A program made the translations under genes and the position numbers. Positions 57,020-64,000 of a stretch of DNA of 64,000 bases are shown here, in pieces. Positions within the stretch are counted from its first letter, which is position 1; the number at the start of each line of letters is the position of its first letter. Source of the stretch: Halichoerus grypus (lineage: Eukaryota; Chordata; Mammalia; Carnivora; Phocidae); the NCBI RefSeq assembly GCF_964656455.1, contig NC_135715.1, positions 169,600,437 to 169,664,436 on the forward strand. Direction: 5' to 3'. The notes beneath the pieces were generated by a model. That model was not told where the DNA came from. It did not search any database and was given only the letters and a program-made list of their open reading frames with translations.

Positions 57020-57206
57020 CTTTTTTTTTTTTTAAAGATTTTTATTTATTGAGAGAGAGAGAGAGAGCATGAGAGAGAGGAGGGTCAGAGAGAGAAGCAG
57101 ACCCCCTGCTGAGCAGGGAGCCCGATGCGGGACTCGATCCTGGGACTCCAGGATCATGACCTGAGCCGAAGGCAGTCGCTTAAACAACTGAGCCACCCAG
57201 GCGCCC
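57020..57206 (-). mobile_element. CAN-SINE, GACTCC-type subfamily
   Basis: TTTAAAGATTTTTATTTATTG, GA run, GAGGGTCAGAGAGAGAAGC, CCCGATGCGGGACTCGATCC, GGCAGTCGCTTAAACAACTG, GAGCCACCCAGGCGCCC. Target duplication TTTTTCCTCTCT at 57008-57019 and 57207-57218. Confidence 0.95.
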
Positions 57207-57349
57207 TTTTTCCTCTCTTTTTGACTTTTATTCTGATTACTGGGCATTTTGGTGGTAGTGTTCTTTATCCTAGGTCTTATATAATATTTTCCCACAACTC
57301 TTAATAAGTAATAGCAGTAACAGTATTGTAACAATAAATCATTAATATT

Positions 57350-57420
57350 TATTGAGTGTTTCTATATACTAGGTACTATTCTATTCTACAGAATATTTTA
57401 TACATATTATGTTATATATT
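57350..57420 (-). mobile_element. MIR/L2 3'-end fragment
   Basis: ATTTATTGAGTGTTTCTATATACTAGG and TACTATTCTATTCTACAG resemble the reversed 3' end of MIR/L2; short. Confidence 0.4.
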
Positions 57421-57484
57421 ATATATGTATGTCATATATAAACATATATGTTACACATACAATTTTATGCAGCTGTAATAATTA

Positions 57485-57720
57485 AATTTAATGAATGTTT
57501 CCTATATGCTAGCCAGAATTCTGTGTATTTTTCATGTATTAATATCTTAACATTTATACAATCTCAATGAGGTAAGTGCAAATTCTCACTGTCATTTTTT
57601 TCAGGTAAGGAACTCAAAGGCCTGGAGAGGTTAAATACTTTGTAGAAACTCCCACAGCTTGTAGGCTACCAAATGTAGTTTCAAATCCACATGGGTTCCA
57701 ATCCAAACCGTAAGTTCCTA
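57485..57720 (-). mobile_element. MIR SINE
   Basis: AATGAATGTTTCCTATATGC, TACAATCTCAATGAGGTAAG, TTTTTTTCAGGTAAGGAAC, CTGGAGAGGTTAAATACTTTG, TTTCAAATCCACATGGGTTCC match the reverse complement of MIR, including the tRNA-like end. Confidence 0.75.
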
Positions 57721-57886
57721 GGTACCTACTCTTGTCCTTTTTAATGGTAGATATAAATTTATTCATTCTAAGGACACCTATAATTTAGTTAGAAAGAGGT
57801 AGATTTCCTGACACTTCAATAAGGAGGAAATAAATCCTCCATTGGCCTTGGTTCTACTGCCATAAACTATATCTAGTCCTGACCTG

Positions 57887-57949
<63 letters not shown>

Positions 57950-58179
57950 GTGTACCATCTTTCAAAATGGAGACAGCTATAAGTATCTTAAATGAAACTG
58001 CAGATCATTCTCTATAATTGAAAAAATAAATGAATATTTTACAAAGATTAATCATAAAAGTGAAAAATCTATTGAATTAAAATGTCTTTGCGAAGAAGAA
58101 AGGCCAGAAAGCATGTTAAAACACACACATGCCTATATATAATCTATATATAATTTATTTGGTGGTCTTTTTTTTTTCT
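57721..58179. other. No gene; contains a long GT tract
   Basis: Only the (GT)30 at 57889-57948 stands out. Confidence 0.45.
57889..57948. repeat. (GT)30 microsatellite
   Basis: Thirty uninterrupted GT units, the longest perfect dinucleotide run in the window; likely length-polymorphic. Confidence 0.97.
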
Positions 58180-58770
58180 TTGAACAATATTATTAGTTCA
58201 TTGTACACATTTCAATTATACTGAAATGCAGAACATGAAACATAAAGCTCACTAAGAGCTCTATCATCTCTAAAGACAACTACCATTTGCAGTTGTTAAG
58301 TGTGTATTACTCCAATTGTATTTTTGCCTTGTTTATAAACACTTGTTAGATTTACAAATATGAATATACTAAAACTATTTTAAAATACTAGTATTATTAC
58401 TGTCAATTTTATACAAATGGAATAATATACATATTGTTTTATAACATTTTTTTCACTTAATATAGTTATCTGTGTACATATTTATAGATCACTCCATTCC
58501 TTTCACTATTTCATTTTTCCCCCATATACATAGAGCATAATTTATTTAACCATCTTTTATTGATCAACCATTGTTGTCTTTCCTTTTCTACTATTAAATA
58601 TAATGCTATAATAAACATTTGTGTGTGTGTGTATGTGTGTGTGTGTGTTTGGGGCATGAGGGGAAGTTGAAATATTAGGTCAAGAATTTGAAGATCTCAT
58701 TACTAAGAGATATTGCCAAATTCCAACCCCCCAGATTATTTTTATTTCCTTTATGCCTGCCAGCAATAGC
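58180..58770 (-). mobile_element. Old L1 LINE ORF2 fragment, minus strand
   Basis: Reverse-complement L1: ACAAATGGAATAATATACATA, TTTTTTTCACTTAATATAG, ATAATTTATTTAACCATCTT, TATTGATCAACCATTGTTG, TAATGCTATAATAAACATTTG, GAGATATTGCCAAATTCCAA. Contains a GT-rich run at 58620-58650; the SINE at 58790 lies at its right end. Confidence 0.65.
58620..58650. repeat. (GT)n microsatellite, imperfect
   Basis: GT run with one TATG interruption inside the minus-strand L1. Confidence 0.9.
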
Positions 58771-58789
58771 CACTATTATTTGCATTCTT

Positions 58790-58992
58790 TTTTTTTTTTT
58801 TTTTTTTTAAGATTTTATTTATTTGCGAGAGAGACAATGAGAGACAGAGAGCATGAGAGGGAGGAGGGTCAGAGGGAGAAGCAGACTCCCTGCCGAGCAG
58901 GGAGCCCGATGCGGGACTCGATCCCGGGATTCCAGGATCATGACCTGAGCCGAAGGCAGTCGCTTAATCAACTGAGCCACCCAGGCGTCCCA
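58790..58992 (-). mobile_element. CAN-SINE, young, GACTCC-type subfamily
   Basis: T-run of about 20, AAGATTTTATTTATTTGCGAG, AGGGTCAGAGGGAGAAGCAG, CCCGATGCGGGACTCGATCC, GGCAGTCGCTTAATCAACTG, GAGCCACCCAGGCGTCC. Exact 16-bp target duplication TATTATTTGCATTCTT at 58774-58789 and 58993-59008. Confidence 0.96.
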
Positions 58993-59008
58993 TATTATTT
59001 GCATTCTT

Positions 59009-59769
59009 AATAGTTCTCTCTATGTATATTTCTAAAAGCCTATGGCCTCACTAATACAATTAACAAATCTAAAGAAATTAACTAGCTGAGACAAAAGAGC
59101 AAAGATGCATCCTACCAAAACTGTCAGTTGTGTTGCTAAGAAAGCAACTTGAGGTTTCATGCCTTTAATAATTAAGGTCTGTGCTGTACAAAATTTGCTC
59201 AATGATCAACCTTTTATTTTTATTTCTCTGTATAACAACTGCCATAGTCTTCTAAAACCTCCATTACAGAAAGTTAATTGTAAGGGTATTATGAACAAAC
59301 TTATATGTCACTATTATAAATCATAAAGTAAATACACATCATCATAGAAACTTCAGGTTAGGGAATACATCTTTGCACTTGCTAAGTACCTTTTTACAAA
59401 GTATATAAACTGTTACAAAATTAGAAATCAGGGTAAAAAGTATATACACATGAACATAACATTTTTGCTACCCTTTCACAACAGGGTTCATTCATATATA
59501 TGTAGCCGGTTCCAGCCCAACAGATAAGCATCTGAGGATTATATAATGGATTTTTCATTGACTATTGTTCTAGATCCTGTAGACTTGTAAAACTATAATC
59601 ACTTTCTATTCAGCTCATCAATCAGAGAGTACCAGCTCCTCACATAATGGGAATTTAACACAGATCTGGTATCCCTTAATTTAAAGAAAATAGGCAAGAA
59701 AGTATAATACATTTGAGGGGGTGGCTTAATACATTTTTTAAGGTTAAGTTCTACAATAAAATTATTTTT
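59009..59769. other. No gene or repeat recognised
   Basis: AT-rich unique-looking DNA. Confidence 0.45.
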
Positions 59770-59955
59770 GGGGGCACCTGGGTGGCTCACTTGGTTAAGC
59801 GTCTGCCTTTGGCTCCGGTCATGATCTCAGGGTCCTGGGATCAAACCCTTGCTGGGCTCCCTGCTCAGTGGGAAGCCTGCTTCTCCCTCTCCCTCTGCCA
59901 CTCTCCTCACTGGAGTGCTCCCTCTCTCTCAAATAAATAAAATCTTTTTAAAAAA
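59770..59955 (+). mobile_element. CAN-SINE, first of a tandem pair
   Basis: GGGGGCACCTGGGTGGCTCAC head, AAGCGTCTGCCTTTGGCTCC, CCTGGGATCAAACCCTTGC, shortened CT-rich region, AATAAATAAAATCTTTTTAAAAAA. The second SINE is joined to its A-tail. Confidence 0.95.
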
Positions 59956-59964
59956 TTGTTTTTT

Positions 59965-60153
59965 GGGGTGCCTGGGTGGCTCAGATGGTTAAGCGTCTGC
60001 CTTTGGCTCAGTTCATGATCTCAGGGTCCTGGGATCGAGCCTCGCATCGGGCTCCCTGCTTGGCGGGGAGCCTGCTTCTCCCTCTCCCTCTACTGTTCCC
60101 CCTGCTTGTGCTCTCTCGCTCTTTCTGTCAAATAAATAAAGTCTTTAAAAAAA
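59965..60153 (+). mobile_element. CAN-SINE, second of a tandem pair
   Basis: GGGGTGCCTGGGTGGCTCAG head, CAGTTCATGATCTCAGGGTC, GGGATCGAGCCTCGCATCGG, TCAAATAAATAAAGTCTTT and A-tail. AAAAATTGTTTTT occurs on both sides (59952-59964 and 60149-60161), a target duplication within the first SINE's A-tail junction. Confidence 0.95.
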
Positions 60154-60161
60154 TTGTTTTT

Positions 60162-62204
60162 CAAGTAATGGTCATTCAGTCTAAGGTTTGCCATACATTA
60201 TGAATGTATTTCTTTTGAAGATCATATTTTTTATGTAAATTTTCATGTTTTGCCTTTTGAAAGCATTATAGCCTCAGAGTCCATTCAAGTGAAGATATAC
60301 TAGGAACCCTCCATGGGTCAAAATTTAGCAAATGAGCCCTCAATAGGGTTTTATCTCATTTTATGATAGATGGTAAATAGTAAAAAGTAATTCCTAACAT
60401 TCAAAAGTTTTCTAAAGTTTTACATTGTACATTTTTAGGAATTGCTTTTGAACATTTCTTTTTAATTTTGAAACTATTCATAGCCTCTCCACTGGTTCCC
60501 TTCCTATTACCTCTGAAATGACAAAATGGTGAAATATACTGTATGGAAAACATTTCCAACATGCTTTGAAGCACCCCCTTAAATTGAATATTATTTCTAG
60601 ATGTTTCATCATCATTCCCGAGGTCATTTAAAGGTGTTTCTAAAAATACTCTTTGAAGCATTCTTTATAGTCTGTCTTTCCCAGTTTAGAGCAAATGTAT
60701 CAACTGGCAGTCTAGTTTAACTCTTTTTTTCTGTCAATAAGACAGATGCCCTCACACAAAGTTATAAAATGTTTATGACATTCATGGCTCACACAACAAA
60801 AAGGGTTTCAAAGAATGCAGAAGGTTATGTTGATTAAGCATAGACATTTTCTATTAATTGATTGCTGAAGCAAATAAAAAGGGAGGTGGTGAGGAAGGCA
60901 GGAGTTTGTTGCCTCCTGCACTCAACATGCAGCTTATGGGGATGAAATGCAATTGAACATCTTGGGATGTAATGCTTTTCTAGAATGTTCTAGAATCTTC
61001 TGAAATTTTTGTATGTCGTACAAAAAAGAGGCTTTATCCTTTGGGGCATTAGAAAACAAACAAGCAAGGAAAGAGAAAACAATATATATATATATTTTTA
61101 AAAGCTTTTCCTTCATGGCAGTACAGGATTAATCATGTAATGCCATCACACTATATCAATGGTATAAATCATATTACATCCAGCAACATCACAATGCTTC
61201 TTTTGCCATCTGACTGGTGTTAATGTTGAACACAACAATGAGAGCTCCTTCTCTGCTTGAGCTTCAACAAATTCATTGATTAAAATGATGCAAGTCCTTT
61301 TGAAGAAGCACATCCAGAAGCCACACACATATCCTCATTTTCCTGCTTCTAACATCCTAACACAACAGGATGTAGCATTTTGGACAATTCTTTTCAAATG
61401 GCCATTGACTGAAGCTGAATCTATAAACATTTGCATTCCTTGTATGCTTGAAGCTAAATACAACATTATATTTCTAGTGAAAAATTAAGAATATATGTAT
61501 GTACTTAGGGGGCTGCAAGTTCCGAGTTTTCCTAGCTGACATTAATTCTTACAGGCAGCAACCATCAGACAATTATGAAGCAGTCCACTTTGCAAATTTC
61601 AGCCTTCATTAAACCTAAAAAGATATTTTGTTTTTTACTTTTGAGACTTAACCTATGGCCAAAAATTGGCTGTATAACTGCCTTACAAAGGTTCCAAAGA
61701 ACAATTATAATATTAAAGAATGAATACCTAGAAGATAAAAAACAAGGTAATTTTTCATATTTATGAAATAATATTTAGTAAGTGACATCCTGCTGGATGA
61801 GCTACTGTAAGTCCAATGATCTCTTGAATGGGAGAATTTAATCGTGTAAGGAGACCACATTCACATTTATGCAGAAAAGCATATGTTTACAACTTTTGGC
61901 TATAGACTTAAATTATATATGTAGCAATTAATTCACTTAATTACAAACTGTTAAATATTTATATTCATATAAAATACTTCTCTAAAATATCTTACAAGTT
62001 TAATTTTAAGAAACAAGGAGAAAATTCAAGGAGATTTTTATTTGCTTGTTAAATGTGGCAATATTGTTCAAATGATATTAAAATTAAAGTAATAAATGCA
62101 GATTCTAAGCAAAGAAATTGAAAAATAAAGATGACTTTAAAATAATATTTTATGAGAGCATTTGCATATTTTGGCATAGTAAAATGGCATATGTGGTATT
62201 AGTA
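60162..62204. other. About 2 kb without a recognised gene or repeat
   Basis: AT-rich. Minus frames at 60401-60661 and 61146-61328 have protein-like composition but no recognised motif and no splice or promoter context. Confidence 0.4.
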
Positions 62205-62209
62205 CAGAG

Positions 62210-62218
<9 letters not shown>

Positions 62219-62245
<27 letters not shown>

Positions 62246-62422
62246 TTTTATTTATTTATTTGAGAGAGAGAATGAGAGAGAGAGCATGAGAGGGGGGAGG
62301 GTCAGAGGGAGAAGCAGACACCCTGCCGAGCAGGGAGCCCGATGCGGGACTCGATCCAGGGACTCCAGGATCATGACCTGAGCCGAAGGCAGTCGCTTAA
62401 CCAACTGAGCCACCCAGGCGCC
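62219..62422 (-). mobile_element. CAN-SINE, young, 29-T tail
   Basis: T29 at 62212-62240, AAAGATTTTATTTATTTATT, GAGGGTCAGAGGGAGAAGC, CCCGATGCGGGACTCGATCC, GACTCCAGGATCATGACC, GGCAGTCGCTTAACCAACTG, GAGCCACCCAGGCGCCC. Target duplication CAGAGGGTTTTTTT at 62205-62218 and 62423-62436. Intact CpGs and the longest tail of any SINE here. Confidence 0.97.
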
Positions 62423-62436
62423 CAGAGGGTTTTTTT

Positions 62437-62999
62437 AATTAAAAACTATCATTATAAAAGAAAATAGCTACAGTTTTTCAAAGCATTTCTCACTTTCTAT
62501 AAGAATAACTATTTTTTACAAGTTGGATTCAGACAACATTCAGTCTTAAAAACCTGAAAGGGACAACTCTCTTGACAGTGATTTTAGGAAGATTATGAAA
62601 AATTATGGTGTCCTTAAAGTGTTAGAGAAATATTTATGAAGCAGTGTCTCAGGAAAAAGTAGTAATATAAGAAAAAAGTGAAAAAAAATATACATGTACA
62701 TGCAGTTATAAACATATTGGAATTAGTGTCATACAGTAGGAAAAAGGAGACAGAAATCCCTTTCTCTGGTCTTTACCAACTAAATATGTGTCAGTCAGTT
62801 TAAAGCATGCTCATTCGTCACATGAAGAGTTGCATTAGGAACTCATAAAGTAGGTCCTCAACATCTACTGATGAAAAAATGAATGAGTTAAATACCTCTA
62901 TGATTGATCATACAAGAAGTAACCTAGTATCATTTGTTTCTTACTAATAGAAGCCATTAAGATAAAGTATCTGTACATGGAAGAAGATAAGGGAAGGCC
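62437..62999. other. No gene or repeat recognised
   Basis: AT-rich unique-looking DNA. Confidence 0.4.
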
Positions 63000-63720
63000 C
63001 ATGAGTAATAAATGAACAGTATGGTTATATAAAGAACAAATCATGACAGACAAACCTGATTGCTTTTTCTGATAGAAGTACAAAATTAATGAATAAAGGG
63101 ACTGCAGTACAAGTAATATATTTGGGTTTTCATAGAGTATTTAATTCAATGTTTCATAAGCTCTGACTTACAAAATTAATTCAAATTGGCTTGGAGATGA
63201 TTATTCTCAGATGGTTTGAAAACCATTTAGAGAGCTGTAAACAAGGGGTAATGATAAATGGCAACAGACAGAGCTAGGGGGAGGAGTGAACTGCCACTAA
63301 GGTTGATTTAGGTCTTGGGCTTTAGTATCTTCATTACTAATATGCAAAATGGAATAAACAACACACAAATGAAATTTGAAAATGACAGTAAATTGGAAAG
63401 CACCATAAGCACAGGAACAGTAAAATAGTCAAGAAGATGTAAGCTCGAACATAAAAAGGGACTATACAAAAGACTGCCCACATTAAAAGGCAAGTGTACG
63501 TTAAAAGACAGCTTGGATTTATTATAAGCAAACAAAGCCAGACAAGTCTGGCAAAACAGGTTGACAAAACAGGTTAGCACAATCCCATAAGTAATGCATT
63601 ATGGAAACTCCTTTAAATAAGTATGCACAGATTCTGATGCATATCTCCATATTGACAGAGTAATAGAAAGGAGTCTTGGGATTATAGTTTAACCCAATTC
63701 TGATTTTCAATAGGATACTC
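63000..63720 (+). mobile_element. Probable CR1/L3 LINE fossil
   Basis: AAATCATGACAGACAAACCTG, ATTGCTTTTTCTGATAGAAG, TATTTGGGTTTTCATAGAG, CCACTAAGGTTGATTTAGG, AAATTTGAAAATGACAGTAAATTGG and GAGTCTTGGGATTATAG follow the order of the reverse transcriptase region of the L3/CR1 LINE as recalled (GATCATGACAAACCAACCTG, ATTTGCAGATGACAC, GATCTAGGGGTTTTAG). All frames are broken. One of the oldest elements in the window. Confidence 0.5.
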
Positions 63721-64000
63721 CAAATAGGATAATATAAATCTTTATAGAGTGACTTTACACATTCAATTCTCTATTTTTCTCCATATACATTATTTGCAGC
63801 AAAAAAAAAAAAAAAAAAACAGTATAATTTGGCTATTCTTTGACATTGAGCACATTTATAGGTCTTCTCTTCGTGCAGTTGAAGTATATGGAGGGAATAT
63901 CACCCACACAAAAGATAATCATGAAGGTAAATCTTCTGTAAATGACTTTTGGATTATCCATGGCACAGTGCTCCCTCTTCATCTGTGCAAATAATTGAGA
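63721..64000. other. No gene; A19 run at 63801-63819
   Basis: A 19-A run follows TTTGCAGC, without an attached SINE. Nothing else recognised up to the window edge. Confidence 0.45.

Noticed and set aside
60401..61328. Minus-strand frames of 86 and 60 codons with protein-like composition
   Set aside because: No known family, no splice signals of note, and lengths expected by chance.
3747..62422. SINE heads as functional tRNA-Lys genes
   Set aside because: They carry tRNA-like promoter blocks but do not fold as complete tRNAs and are followed by SINE bodies and A-tails.
3700..62430. Regularly spaced similar repeats as a CRISPR-like array
   Set aside because: The similar units are dispersed SINEs of about 200 bp on both strands with target duplications, in vertebrate DNA.

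Overview
The window reads as nuclear DNA of a carnivoran mammal, most likely a non-canid caniform (bear, seal, mustelid or relative). The main evidence is about twenty tRNA-Lys-derived CAN-SINE copies on both strands. They share the GGGCGCCTGGGTGGCTCAG head, a CT-rich region and an AATAAATAAAATCTT tail. Neither the canid SINEC_Cf type nor the felid subtype is seen. The L1 3' ends also look carnivoran. The species call is inference from recalled repeat families; no search was run.

No host protein-coding gene, rRNA, tRNA gene, CRISPR array or bacterial feature could be supported. The sequence is AT-rich, and nearly all open frames are short chance frames or translations of repeats. The window is best described as intergenic or deep-intronic DNA. 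Two short minus-strand segments (about 5587-5778 and 42975-43132) look slightly like exons and are listed only as candidates.

Layout: 1-9.8 kb has an L1 3' end, MIRs, three SINEs, an L2 piece, a probable solo ERV LTR (8466-9178) and a MER5-like DNA transposon. 12-17 kb has a MIR, a SINE, an L2 (13.9-14.5 kb), a nested pair of SINEs (15.0-15.4 kb) and an L1 3' end (16.4 kb). 17-28 kb has MIR/L2 fossils, including about 1 kb of minus-strand L2 at 26-27 kb, and SINEs. 28.6-36.4 kb is retrotransposon-dense: two older L1 3' ends on plus, one on minus, and a young L1 with a 5' inversion inside an LTR-like repeat. 36.4-39.1 kb is the longest stretch with no repeat recognised. 39-44 kb mixes SINEs, a tandemly duplicated MIR, L1 and L2 pieces. 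47.7-51 kb is a degenerate L1 interrupted by a SINE. 51-57 kb holds MIR/L2/MER5 fossils and an old L1 3' end. 57-60.2 kb has SINEs, a (GT)30 tract and a minus-strand L1. 60-64 kb has one young SINE with a 29-T tail and a probable CR1/L3 fossil.

The elements do not work together as a system. Their order gives a history: MIR, L2, L3 and MER5 fossils, then LTR-type repeats and old L1, then older CAN-SINEs, then young CAN-SINEs and the young L1. No undescribed molecular system was found; the best leads are insertion-mechanism signatures and two unassigned segments.
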